A DNA stretch of 64,000 nt from Morella rubra (Eukaryota; Streptophyta; Magnoliopsida; Fagales; Myricaceae), in contig CM025851.1 of NCBI GenBank assembly GCA_003952965.2, forward strand, positions 10,814,212 to 10,878,211. Reading direction: 5' to 3'. The notes under the pieces were generated by a model, which saw only the letters and a program-made list of their open reading frames with translations, made no database searches and had not been told where the DNA came from. Below, one piece after another: positions 37,586 to 52,645 of the stretch (position 1 is its first letter; the number at the start of each line of letters is the position of its first letter). The position numbers and the translations under genes were made by a program.

Positions 37586-38278
37586 TCACTTTTTGGGTCT
37601 TCCCATTTTTGCTTTTTTGTTTTTTCTTTCTTGGGGGTCATCCCATTTTGTTTGATTGAGTGTTGGTAGCGAGTAGAGTACGAGAGGCAGAGAGAGAGAG
37701 GGAGGGAGATGGGAGTAATCGCAGTGGGAGGCAATCTCATGTGAGGGAGAGAGAAAGACAGGATTCGCATTTAGAAGTGCAAAATAAACTTTGGCCGAAA
37801 GCAAAAAAAGGGAAGCAAAGCACCATGTGGGTGGGTGTACGTTTAGATTATCCTGAGAATCACAGGCCCCAAACAAAGTTTTCCTTCTCATGAAAGCTTT
37901 ACGTGACTCAAGGAGAGTAATGCCGAAGAAACCATAACCGAAGTATGTGCCCGGCCCCACATTCCCTACCATATGAGCATCATTAATGAACACCGCTAGT
38001 CCAGCGAAAAGATATACCTGAACTGTGATCCGGGTGACATTTATCATGTCAACGCCAAGGAATTGGCGTAAGGATGATAGCTTATTAGCTTCCTTCATAT
38101 TTTGACCGGTTGGTTCATTGTTTGATTTTGGAAATGTACTTTCCTCGTGGGTTCTTAGCAAATCTAGAAGCTCATATGAGAGGAAAATGCAGAGACATGT
38201 AATACAGCAAGCTAATCGAATTTTCCTCCCCTTTTCTTTGATCCAAATTCCCAGTTGTTTCGTGTACTTTGAACTCAT
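37586..38278 (-). CDS. Doubtful ORF, possible small membrane protein
   Basis: A 230-codon frame starting with ATG at 38278. It is not a family I recognise. The N-terminal part is basic and then hydrophobic (about 22-42, IRLACCITCLCIFLSYELLDLL), and a second hydrophobic stretch is near 83-97 (VQVYLFAGLAVFIN). After about residue 130 the composition becomes irregular and low-complexity (repeats of SLPLVLYSL type). The true product may be shorter or spliced; a GT near 37900 could act as a donor. There is no homologue to confirm it and the 3' part overlaps a purine-rich tract. It could be a chance frame. Confidence 0.25.
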   Translation of the reverse strand: MSSKYTKQLGIWIKEKGRKIRLACCITCLCIFLSYELLDLLRTHEESTFPKSNNEPTGQNMKEANKLSSLRQFLGVDMINVTRITVQVYLFAGLAVFINDAHMVGNVGPGTYFGYGFFGITLLESRKAFMRRKTLFGACDSQDNLNVHPPTWCFASLFLLSAKVYFALLNANPVFLSPSHEIASHCDYSHLPPSLSLPLVLYSLPTLNQTKWDDPQERKNKKAKMGRPKK

Positions 38279-39102
38279 TCTTACAGTCTAATTGATGATT
38301 GAATGAGTTGTTTCTAGGGAAACAAACAAAGAAGAATAAGTAAATATATCCACAACTATTACCGTCCCGGACCCCATGTGCAACCTGAGTAAAATAAACA
38401 GAAGAAAACACGTTCTCCTATTCCTCTGTTTTAATAATCTGGCACCATGTTCAAGGCCTCGAGAGGCCTGTAAGTTCTACCTGTACAGAGGAATTTACAA
38501 ATCAGCGTAAATCATAGATAACGGAGAAGGCATGTTGCCATATCACGTTCGGTCTCGGTAAAATACTAAAACGAAAGATCCACGATGTTACCATTAAAAG
38601 CCTTGAGCCGCGTTGGAGATTCTGGTGTGGGCTAAACTTAGGCCTTTCCATAAATAGACGTTAAAATTAGAGCTACGGTTAGTTTACTCATGAAGATTGA
38701 ACGGACAGAGACAAATTCAACAATATACCATGTGGATATCACGTGGACCTTCAATAACCAACTCTTTTTTCTTTTTAGGGTTGAACCCTTTATTTGTGAC
38801 GTACCTTGACTTTTTGCCTCATATTTCCGTGGGATTTGCTCAAGCTCTACCCTACGCGTACAAAGTGCACCATGTAACAAATGATGGATTTTATTGGAGG
38901 ATCTATCTGTTGTATCTATCTCTTTCTAAATTATATAGTGTAACTCGGACAAGAGATTAAAGAGGATCTTAATCTATAATAGATAAGTATATTTCATTAT
39001 AGGGTTCTTACTGCACCATGCAATTTCATGATGCAATTCAGACAAGAAATTATAGAATCCTAATCCATAATAAAGAAGCTAGGGTTAGTTATCTTAAAAA
39101 AG
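38279..39102. other. Intergenic
   Basis: No gene is supported. Two similar patches (about 38926-38990 and 39000-39085, each with caattcagacaagaaatta-like sequence followed by aatccataata) suggest a small decayed tandem repeat. Confidence 0.35.
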
Positions 39103-39261
39103 AAAAAAAATTGACATTTTAATCCTTAAATTTTGGGCATTTTTTCATTTTAGTCCTACACCTTAAAACTTCAAATTTGGGTCCTTCATTATTTTTATTT
39201 TGACAAATACACTCTTGGGTTAGCTTGCTGTCCACCTCCCTAGTGGCAGAGCCATCTCAGC
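39103..39261 (+). repeat. Left terminal inverted repeat of the DNA element
   Basis: It pairs with 45645-45810. The best stretch is 39181-39213, gtccttcattatttttattt then tgacaaatacac. Confidence 0.6.
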
Positions 39262-39615
39262 AGCCAGCCAAACAGCCTCTTCACACACTTAGAAAAAAAG
39301 GAAAAGAAAAAATAGCCTCTTCAAACGACGTTCCTCAAACGCACAGCCCTCCTTGTTTCCAGAGGCACCGGTACTGGGCTAATCAAGAACCGGTTCTACT
39401 GCTTCTGAAACCTTCGACTCAGAAACACTTTTTGCGAAAAAACAAACGAAGACCTCTAAATCAAAGAAGCACCCACGATTTCTTTAGCCATTGTCATCTT
39501 CTTTTCCCTTCAATACACTCCCTTTCTGCCTATCAAAACTCTCTTAATTTCTAATGGTGGGTTTTTCGCTTATTGTAGAGGTTAGCAGGAAAAGAAGCTT
39601 GAATTCCTTAGACTG

Positions 39616-39996
39616 TGTCACGGGACCATTCGAAGAAGGAGGAAGACAGCGTTTGACAGTGTTCTGGAGACTTCGGAAGACATTATGTGTAGAAGTGAAG
39701 TGTTGGTCGTGTAAATGAGGGAGCTATTTTAGACTTGGGCCTTTAGGCCACTTGTGTTACAGTTTTATTAGCTGGTTTGTAGTGGGTTGAAGCCCTTTAG
39801 ATATGGCCCGGTAGTGGCCCAATAGCTTTGTACTTAGTCGTTCATTTCAATAGGAAAAGGCATCAAAAATTGCAAAAGCAAAACACGGAGGTCGACTACC
39901 TCGAATCAGTCCCTGCTTTCAATCCTTTTCCACCCAAACAACCATACAACAACAATTCGATTACAATCAAACTCATCCATAATCAAGACTATTACA
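39616..39996 (+). repeat. 5' LTR
   Basis: It begins tgtcacgggaccattcgaag and ends actattaca. Its transition differences from the 3' LTR spread over the whole length. Confidence 0.95.
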
Positions 39997-39998
39997 TT

Positions 39999-40011
39999 TG
40001 GTATCAGAGCC
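39999..40011 (+). other. Primer binding site (initiator tRNA-Met)
   Basis: TGGTATCAGAGCC, two bases after the LTR, is the classic complement of the initiator tRNA-Met 3' end used by plant LTR elements. Confidence 0.9.
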
Positions 40012-40020
40012 CCGATCACT

Positions 40021-41449
40021 ATGACTCAAAATGCTAGATTATCACAGTTGGAGGAAGCTGTAAATCTGGTGAAGACCCAGCAAGCTAATCATTAGTCTTT
40101 GTTGGAGACCATGTCACAACATCTGCTTCAGATTGCTGATAGTGTGAAGACCTTGTCCATCTCGCATGGAAAACAACCTGTGGACCCTAGAGGTTCTGGC
40201 ACACCAGCTGGATCTGGAGGTGGGTCTGGCACTCCAAGAGGAGATCCAGGAGGAGGTAGTCCCGAGCAACCTGTAGTCCATAAAGATGTCTCGGGCAGTA
40301 GTGGATTTCCTCAGTGCAAGCCTTTAAAGCTTGAATTTTTCTAGGTTTGATGGTGAGAATCCTGCTGCTTGGATCTATAAGGCCAATCAATTTTATAGTT
40401 ATTATCAAACACCTGTTGGGCAGAAAATTTTGTTAGCCTCATTCCACATGGAGGGTGATGCACTTGTTTGGTTCCAAGATTCTGAAGAAGCTGGAGTGTT
40501 CACTAGCTGGGAGGCTTTTACTAAAGCCTTGTATACTCGGTTTGGTTCTATGGTTTATGATGATCTCATGGAAGCATTACACCGACTAAGGCAAACAGCT
40601 ACGTTTATTGAGTATAAGACTCAGTTTGAAGTATTATCTAATAGGATTAGAGGTTTATCTAAACGAAACAAGTTAAGTTGCTTTATTAGCGGACTAAGGG
40701 ATGAGATTCACTTTCAAGTTAAGCTTCTCAACCCTCTTACACTTAACACTGCCTTTGGGTTGGCCAAGATTCAGGAGGAGAGTGTGGCAACCATAAAAAG
40801 AAGCCTCAGGTCTGGGTTTTTGGAGGCTGGGAGGAACCAGAATCTATCTGGACAAAAAAACTATAATCCTAAGGGGGGAAACTTCTCTAAAGGGCCTGCT
40901 GATTTAAAATCCAGATTTCCTATACAAAGATTATCTCCTGCTCAAATGAAGGAGAGGCGGAAGAAGGGTCTTTGTTATAATTGCGATGAGAAATGGAATT
41001 TGCAACACCAATGTACAGGGAAGGGGATCTATATGATGGAAGAGGCTGAGTGGGTTTCTAAAGATGACGAAAAGAGGGAAGAAGACCATATGGACTCAAC
41101 TGTTAAACCAGCAATAGAGCATGAGGAACCTGAAATATCTTTACATGCCATTTCTGGCATACCTAAGCCAAGTACCATGCGCTTAGTAGGAAGGATAAGG
41201 GCAAGTAAGGTAGTGATTTTGGTGGATACGGGCAGCACTTATAATTTTTTGGATCCTTTTGTGGTTCAAAAAAATAACCTATCAGTCAAGCAATATCATA
41301 GGCTGTGTGTGAAGGTGGCTAATGGTGATACCATGATGGCTGAAGGGGGTTGTGAAGGAGTGATTGTTAAGATGCAAGGTCAGATTTATAAAGCTGATTT
41401 CTATTCACTGCCATTGGGAGGATGTGATGTAGTTTTGGGAGTTAGTTAG
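40021..41449 (+). pseudogene. Retrotransposon gag and protease, broken
   Basis: The frame starts with ATG at 40021 (MTQNARLSQLEEAV) and meets a TAG at 40096. It then passes a G/S/P-rich spacer and slips frame near 40335. From there a capsid region (FDGENPAAWIYKANQFY), a zinc knuckle (CYNCDEKWNLQHQC) and a protease with DTGSTYNFLD (about 41227-41256) are open. The next TAG at 41447-41449 falls just before LSTLG, where relatives have tryptophan, so it is a TGG to TAG change. Confidence 0.85.
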
Positions 41450-44400
41450 TTGAGTACTCTTGGTCGTATTTTATGGGATTTTTTGAAGTTGACCATATCT
41501 TTTGATTATATGGGTAGAGCCATATTATTACATGGGTTACAATCTACTGCTGGCTGGTCTATGATGGAAGGGCAGAATTTTCATGTTCATGCCGAGATGG
41601 AGAGACAAGGTGTGGTTCTACATGCTGTGCAAACAACTGCTGTACAGGATGTGGGAATTCTAGTGCCACCTCTACAGGACCTTCTACAACAGTTTCAAGA
41701 TATTTTTGCAGAACCTAGTGGTTTACCTCCCATCCGAAACCATGATCATCAGATTAATCTTAAGGAAGGGACGCTGCCAATGTGTGTACATCCTTATAGT
41801 TACCCATTCTACCAAAAGGGGGAAATTGAGAAAATTATCCGGGAGTTATTGGAAATGGGGGCTATCAGGCCAAGTCAATCTCCATTTTCCTCTCCCGTTT
41901 TATTGGTTAGGAAGGCGGATGGTAGCTGGAGGATGTGTGTTGATTATAGAGCTCTAAATCAGGCCATAGTTAAGGATAAGTATCCTATTCCGGTTGTGGA
42001 TGAGCTTTTGGATGAGCTGCATGGGGCTACTATTTTTTCCAAGCTAGATCTAAGGTCCTGATACCATCAAATTAGAGTGAGAGCTACAGATGTGCCCAAG
42101 ATTGCATTTCAAACCCATGAGGGTCATTACGAATTCTTGATCATGCCATTCAGGCTTACCGATGCTCCATCTACATTTCAAGGGTTGATGAATGATGTGT
42201 TTCGCCCTTTCCTACGCAGCTTTGTACTAGTGTTTTTTGACGACATCCTAGTATATAGCAAGACCTTACAAGAGCATGTGTTACACTTAAGTAAGGTGTT
42301 GAGTGTCCTGAGGCAGCATCAACTATATGCAAAAAGGACTAAATGTCGTTTTGCATACACTGAGATTGACTACCTCGGTCATCTCATTTCTGCCCAAGGG
42401 GTGCGGGCTGATCCAGAAAAAATTACAGCCATGTTAGATTGGCCAATCCCAAGGAATTTGAAGGCTTTAGGGGATTTTTGGGGCTAACAGGTTATTACAG
42501 AAAGTTTATTAAGGGGTATGGGCAGATTGCAGCTCCCCTAACCCAACTATTGAAGAAGAATTCCTTCAGTTGGACTGAGGAGACAACGCAAGCCTTCCTA
42601 AGACTAAAAGAAGTTGTGACTAACCCACCCGTACTGGTCTTACCAGATTTTACTAAGGTATTCATGATTGAGTGCGATGCATATAGAGTGGGAGTAGGGG
42701 CCGTGTTGATGCAGCAGGGTCGTCCCTTAGCCTATTTCAGTCAAGCTTTGAAGGGCAGATTGTTGCATCTTTCAACCTATGAGAAGGAGCTCTACGCTCT
42801 AGTATGTGCAGTTCAAAAATGGCGGCCTTACTTGGTTAGCCAGACATTCACAATTAAAACAGACCAGCAAAACTTGAAATTTCTGTTGGAACAGAAGGTG
42901 GGCACCCTAGCCCAGCAGAAATGGCTTACTAAATTATTGGGGTATGATTTTTCTATTGAGTATAAGAGGGGTAAGGAAAATCTAGTGGTTGATGCACTCT
43001 CACGCAGAGATGAGGCTGTTGAGGAGGGTGTCCTAACAGCTATCACTTTCCCTCAGCCAGTTTGGGTTGAAGAGTTGAGACAGAGCTATGTGGGTGATTC
43101 ATTTGCTCAGAAGATCATTACTAAGGTTCAGCAGGGGCAGCTACAAGGCAAACCTGTGGTGGTACGTAATGGGATCATAGTGAAGAAAGGAAGGATCTAT
43201 GTTGGTGATTCACCAACTCTAAAATTACAGCTGCTAAACCATGTGCATTCTAGCCTCACAACGGGTCATTCGGGGTACTATAAAACCCTACATTGAGCAA
43301 AGAGTGATTTTTATTGGCCTGGAATGAAGGCTGATATTAAGAAGTTTGTGTGTGAATGTGATACATGCCAACGTAACAAATCTGAAAATCTTAACCCAGC
43401 TGGTCTACTTCAGCCATTACCTATACCTGAGAGGGCTTGGGCAGATATTTCTATGGATTTCATTGAAGGGTTACCCCCCTCTAATGGTCATACTGTCATC
43501 TTAGTGGTGGTTGATAGGTTGACTAAATACGCCCATTTTATTGGTGTTTCTCATCCCTCTATAGCCTCCACTATTGCTCTGTACTTCACTGACCAAGTCC
43601 TCAAACTCCATGGTCTCCCTCAGTCCATTGTTTCAGATTGGGATCCTATATTCCTAAGTAATTTTTGGACTGAGTTGTTTCAATTGCAGGGGACCATTCT
43701 AGCTCACTCATCAACTTACCACCCTCAAAGTGATGGCCAGACTGAAATTGTTAACAAGGGTGTGGGGCAGTATCTTCGTTGCTATTGTGGTGAGAAACCA
43801 AAATCTTGGTCTCTTTGGCTCTCTATAGCCAAATGGTGGTATAATACAAGTCATCACTCCTCTACACAGTGTACACCGTTTGAGGCTCTCTATGGCTACC
43901 CTCCCCCACGGCTGATTCATTACATACCCAATACTACCCAAAATGAAGCAGTAGCAACTCAACTCAAAACTAGAGATCAGATCATAGAAACACTAAAGCA
44001 CAATTTACAGGCTGCTTAAGAACGGTATACCAGTCAGTACAACAAACATCATACAGAGAGAAGTTTTGAACTGGGGGATTGGGTATACCTGCGCTTGCAA
44101 CCTTACTGACAGAAAACACTAGCTGCACGGAAAAGCTTGAAGCTTTCTCCCCGTTTCTATGGTCCTTTCCAAATAACCCAGAAGATCGGCACAGTTGCGT
44201 ACAAGCTGGATCTCCCGGCTGAGGCTCGAATACACCTCGTGTTCCACGTCTCTTGCCTTAAGAGGAAGTTGGGTTCGCACTCTATTCAACTGCCAGTTCT
44301 GCCCCCAGTAGATGCGGAAGGAGCTATCCAAGCTGAGCCAGAAAAGGTTTTAGATCGACGGTTTCGAAGAAGGGGCGATCGGGCTATCACTGAGATTTTA

Positions 44401-44496
44401 GTGAAATGGAAGGGGGCAGATGAGGAGGAGTCTACTTGCGTTCCCTATTGGCGTTTGTGCGACGAATATCCCCACCTTGTGGGCAAGGTTTTTTGA
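41450..44496 (+). pseudogene. Retrotransposon reverse transcriptase, RNase H, integrase and chromodomain, broken
   Basis: The RT palm motif FFDDILVYS is near 42233-42259, the RNase H start DAYRVGVGAVL near 42676, the integrase zinc region HSGYYKTLH and CDTCQRNK near 43270-43380, and the DDE core (SMDFIEGLP, SDWDPIF) near 43450-43660. A chromodomain-like ILVKWKGADEEES is near 44395-44432. Breaks: TGA at 42059-42061, a frame slip near 42470, TGA at 43294-43296, TAA at 44017-44019 and TGA at 44107-44109. SDWDPIF has W where SDRDPIF is usual. Confidence 0.85.
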
Positions 44497-44508
44497 AGGG
44501 AATAGAAA

Positions 44509-44889
44509 TGTCACGGGACCATTCGAAGAAGGAGGAAGACAGCGTCTGACAGTGTTCTGGAGACTTCGAAAGACATTATGCGTAGAAGTGAAGTGTTGGT
44601 CGTGTGAATGAGGGAGCTATTTTAGACTTGGGCCTTTAGGCCACTTGTGTTACAGTTTTATTAGCTGGTTTATAGTGGGTTGAAGCCCTTTAGATATGGC
44701 TCGGTAGTGGCCCAATAGCTTTGTACTTAGTCGTTCATTTCAATAGGAAAAGGCATCAAAAATTGCAAAAGCAAAACACGGAGGTCGACTACCTCGAATC
44801 AGTCCCTGCTTTCAATCCTTTTCCACCCAAACAACCATACAATAGCAATTCGATTACAATCAAATCCATCCATAATCAAGACTATTACA
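44509..44889 (+). repeat. 3' LTR
   Basis: Same 381 bp length as the 5' LTR, no indels, ten transition differences. Confidence 0.95.
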
Positions 44890-45644
44890 AATTGCCATCT
44901 TCTTTAAGATAGTGCTATGCATTCTCCCTTGTCAGCTTCCTCACGACCCAGCTCACCCAAAAACTGCCAACGTTGGTTCTTTTCTTGCTTAGTTGACTCA
45001 AATCCGAATGGGAACCAATTCTTCAGTGTTCAATGGGAAATTTTTCCGCTTCACAACAAATCAAGGCACACTACTCTGCTCACACCTGGGGGGAATTTTG
45101 TCACTAAAACCTAAGGACGTGTTTGAGATGGTTATCTGGATTGCGGGTAAGTAAAAATTCTGATAAAAATTGAAATTTTCAGTTCCATTTCTAATTCTGG
45201 AAATCTATTCTGGTTCGGCGTATACCGAAACTGAAACCAGAAGTTATTTTTGACAATTTTCGCAATCGAAACCAGAAATTTCGGTTCTGATTTTTTTAGA
45301 AAAATTAAAAAAAAAATAGTGATAAAAATAAAGTAAAAAAACTTTTAGCTCGTTAGGGCTCCAAAAAGTATGTCTAAAAAAGCTCACATGCCGAACTGGG
45401 ATTGGCCATTTCAATTCTATCCGTTCTGATACTTATCCTTAATTTGGGGATGGGAAGACGACACCGTTTGAAGACATTAAGGCTCACTTCAGATGCTGCG
45501 CGTTTCGAAGTCAAGTTCTTTTTGTTGAGTGCGACGCCGTTTCTTCAATGTAGGATTAAATTTGAGTACTACGTTTTGAGAAGGGACGAAGCAATTTATT
45601 TATGCTGAAGTGTCCCGGTGACCTGGCTACCCGATGATGGTATG

Positions 45645-45810
45645 CTGAGGTGAATGGTTCTGCTGTTAAAGAAATGAATGACAGGCTGACGGAAACGTGT
45701 ATTTGTCAAAATAAGAATAATGAAGGATCCAAATTTTAAAGTTTGAAAGTGGGAGACTAAAACGAAAAATTACCCAAAACTCAGGAATTAAAATACTAAT
45801 TTCCCACCAA
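45645..45810 (-). repeat. Right terminal inverted repeat of the DNA element
   Basis: The reverse complement matches 39103-39261. It contains gtgtatttgtcaaaataag at 45697-45715. Confidence 0.6.
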
Positions 45811-46119
45811 ATAAAAAAATTGTTCGGAAGCAAAATAATAGGTTCTGGCAATGATGCTAGATCGATGGCCCCTGTTTGGTCTCTCGCCCTAAACGAAAAG
45901 AAGAATTCTTCGAAGTTTTGCCAAAGCTAAAGCGCGACTGCATTAAGTAGACAATAATCTTACATTCTAACACACACCAGGCAGGTTCTTTACCCAAATC
46001 CATAGTATAAAAAAGCTCAACTTGCAATTACAAATCACTCAAAGATTACATGACAATATACTTCCTCGCAGCGAAGGCCATTTTTTTCTTCCTTCTAAAC
46101 TTCAACTTAAAGGAGCTGT

Positions 46120-50439
<4,320 letters not shown>

Positions 50440-51543
50440 CTCTCTGTCTCTGTCTCCCTTGCTCCAATGGTTTTCCTGGGAATTGAAAAAGTTGGGTTTT
50501 TGTTGGCAACGGTTGTTAAATTGACCCACTCCGAATGGAGGGTTTACCAACCAACTCCGCTACAAGGAGCTCAGAGAGAAGGGGAAAAAAAAAAAAACAC
50601 TTGCACCAGGAAAATTGGGAGAAAAATTGTCGTGAACAGTATGAAAATTTCCCTGTTTTTGGGCTTGGTGATAGGTTATGATTAATATGATTCTTATTTT
50701 TTCCTGAGCTTAGCAGAAAGAGCAATGGGTTGTTGGGAAAATGCACCGGTCGGGGGTTGGTGGTGGTGGCTCCAAACTGTACTGTCACTCCCTCGCACCA
50801 ACCCCCCAATGGGGCCCAATTTGTAAGAAAATAACTAATGACGACCAACAAAATCTCACCCAGCCAAACAAAGGGTCAAAGTCATATTTGCTAACTGAAA
50901 CTTTTCAAAAAATTTATATGTTCTAAAATTTTAATTAAGTAAATATAAAAAGTAGGATAAAATTTTGGACATAAAATTTTCATAAATATTTTTAAGTTGA
51001 CATTTTTATTCCTGATTTTTGCTTGTATTTTGACAATTTTACCACAGGATTAATTTTTTTAATTTTAAAATATCAAAAAATAAAAAATTACAATTATCTT
51101 TATTTTAATATTCTCTCCATCAAATCATCTATTTTTATCAAAATAAATATAAACAATTCAATTATGTCATCTATTTTCTCATTTTCTCACATACTCCATA
51201 AATTTCAAAAAATTTCAACATCCACCTAATGGCACTAATAATAAAGGGTAGGTAGACACTACGATTTTTAAGTTAACTGAATCTAGTTGGAGGAACATCA
51301 GGATCGTGGTCGCAATCAAAATTTGTAATTAAATTTTTTATAAAGATCGAAGGTAATTATGTTAATCAAATTTTTGTCTTTGACAGTAACATGACTATCC
51401 CTTATACATTATGAGGACTCATCTGTCTTTTTCTCCTTTTCCCATCCCTTGAACGCTTCTCTATTTTGAATAAGATTCAATCCCATTTGTTGGATGTCGA
51501 AACCACTCTCTTTAGCGAAGAGCCCAAACGGAGGATTTGGAGT
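50440..51543. other. Shared upstream region of EPSPS and a divergent gene
   Basis: The EPSPS promoter is on the minus side, with GGGCCC at about 50813 and an A-rich tract at 50585-50600. Positions about 50920-51230 are AT-rich, resemble 18931-19114, and may be a decayed MITE. Confidence 0.4.
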
Positions 51544-51627
51544 TGGGCCTTCAAGTCCAAACAGAAATAGTGTGTCACAATCCTTTTGATCATATTGGAC
51601 ATGTGATGATGGGCTTTTATATGGGCC
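51544..51627 (+). promoter_or_regulatory. Site II cluster upstream of the 51.86-kb gene
   Basis: TGGGCC at 51544-51549 and 51622-51627 and TGGGCT at 51610-51615, 230-320 bp before the ATG. Such clusters mark housekeeping and organelle-protein genes in plants. Confidence 0.5.
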
Positions 51628-51859
51628 AAAACGGGAAGTGCCGAGCAAGTAGTCAAGACTGAACAAAAATGCAGTTCAGCCCAAGCACACTTCAAGCACA
51701 AACCCTCCTCTCTCTAACCCATACGCTGAAGCCCAAGTTTTCATTCACCCGGTTCAACCAACCAGCCCGGTCTCGCGTCTTCTCCAAGTTCCAACCCGTC
51801 GATCGCGTGGTTCTGAATTCCCCTTCCCTTGTTAGGTTTTGCTCTCTGTTTCTCAAACA

Positions 51860-52645
51860 ATGGAGTCTCTTGCCAGACTGCACGGTTGTCACACTCACCA
51901 AACCCTACAACTCCCACTCAATCACCGCCGTCCATTAATCCAAGAACCCATATCTTATCTTTTCCTCACTACCCCAACACCATCATCATCCTCCTCATCG
52001 TCCCCCATCAGAGCCTCCTCGCAGTCACCATCGTCTTCATGGCCGGAACTACCTCACGAAACCATTAAAAAGCCCGAACACGCACTGTACCAAACCATCA
52101 AGTCCTTCCTCAGAATCACCTTACCCACCATAGCTTCTACAGCCACGGCATCCTTGCTCTTATCGAGGATCCGGTTTGACCCCAAGACCCTTGTTGCCCC
52201 AGCGCCCACCCAAGAACTCAACAGAGAGATCAGCGGTTTTGTTATTTCGCGCTTTGACCTTAAAGAAAAGCTGAAAGTTGTAGACTTTGTGATTGAAGTG
52301 AAACCCGACGACCAGGCTTGGCATTTGCTGAAAACCCAGATTCGTAGCTACAGCCGAGAGCTCGAATCCGCCACAGATGGGTTCCTAGAGATAGTGGCGA
52401 AAGACTTGTTATGCCACAAGGCCCATTGCGGCGACATTAGGGAGTGTTTGGAAATGGCTGGTGAACTCATGGACTTGACAAGAGAAATCGAGGCGGCCAT
52501 GGACAAGTGCGCGAACAATGATATCAGATATTGTTTGAGACATTTTAAGGACTTGGTTGCTCAAGTGAGGGATTCTAAAGGGAGAGTCTTCGGTGCATTG
52601 AAGTATTTTCAGGAGCTTGAACCGGAGGAGGACCGCGAGCCGTAG
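51860..52645 (+). CDS. Unrecognised plant protein, probable organelle-targeted
   Basis: An intronless frame of 261 aa. It is open upstream to a TTG at 51839, but the first ATG is at 51860 (MESLARLHGCHTH). The first 70 residues are rich in S, T, P and basic residues with few acids, like a transit peptide (PTPSSSSSSSPIRASSQ). A hydrophobic stretch near 90-105 (ITLPTIASTATASLLL) may be a membrane helix or a second sorting signal. The rest is helical and charged: LKVVDFVIEVKPDDQAWHLL, LEMAGELMDLTREIEAAMDK, and an acidic tail, LEPEEDREP. No enzyme motif is visible. Codon choice and the site II promoter elements support a real gene. I do not recognise the family. Confidence 0.7.
   Translation: MESLARLHGCHTHQTLQLPLNHRRPLIQEPISYLFLTTPTPSSSSSSSPIRASSQSPSSSWPELPHETIKKPEHALYQTIKSFLRITLPTIASTATASLLLSRIRFDPKTLVAPAPTQELNREISGFVISRFDLKEKLKVVDFVIEVKPDDQAWHLLKTQIRSYSRELESATDGFLEIVAKDLLCHKAHCGDIRECLEMAGELMDLTREIEAAMDKCANNDIRYCLRHFKDLVAQVRDSKGRVFGALKYFQELEPEEDREP

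Larger units (their letters stand above)
39616..44889 (+). mobile_element. Ty3/gypsy LTR retrotransposon, chromodomain-bearing, defective
   Basis: Complete in structure: 381-bp LTRs at 39616-39996 and 44509-44889 (TG...CA), a tRNA-Met primer site, gag, protease, reverse transcriptase, RNase H, integrase, C-terminal chromodomain-like region, and a purine-rich tract (gaagggaatagaaa) just before the 3' LTR. The LTRs differ at 10 of 381 sites, all transitions. The 5-bp flanks, gactg and aattg, differ by two transitions and are probably the decayed target duplication. The coding region has at least six stops and two frame slips, so it cannot move by itself. The order RT-RNaseH-integrase and the chromodomain place it in the chromovirus branch. 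Confidence 0.93.
39103..45810. mobile_element. Terminal-inverted-repeat DNA element (MULE-like) carrying a nested retrotransposon
   Basis: The left arm, about 39103-39261, and the reverse complement of about 45645-45810 align over some 150 bp at roughly 75%. Shared blocks include ttttaat-cct-a-ttttggg, cattttagtc, tccttcattatt-ttattttgacaaatacac, and gcagaaccat-ctcagca. Subtracting the 5274-bp LTR element leaves about 1.4 kb, with no transposase seen, so it is a non-autonomous element. Long degenerate TIRs of this kind are typical of Mutator-like elements. I could not find the 9-bp duplication that would settle the family. Confidence 0.6.

Noticed and set aside
51839..51859. Seven-codon extension of the 51.86-kb gene
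   Set aside because: It begins with TTG and not ATG; the frame's first ATG is at 51860.
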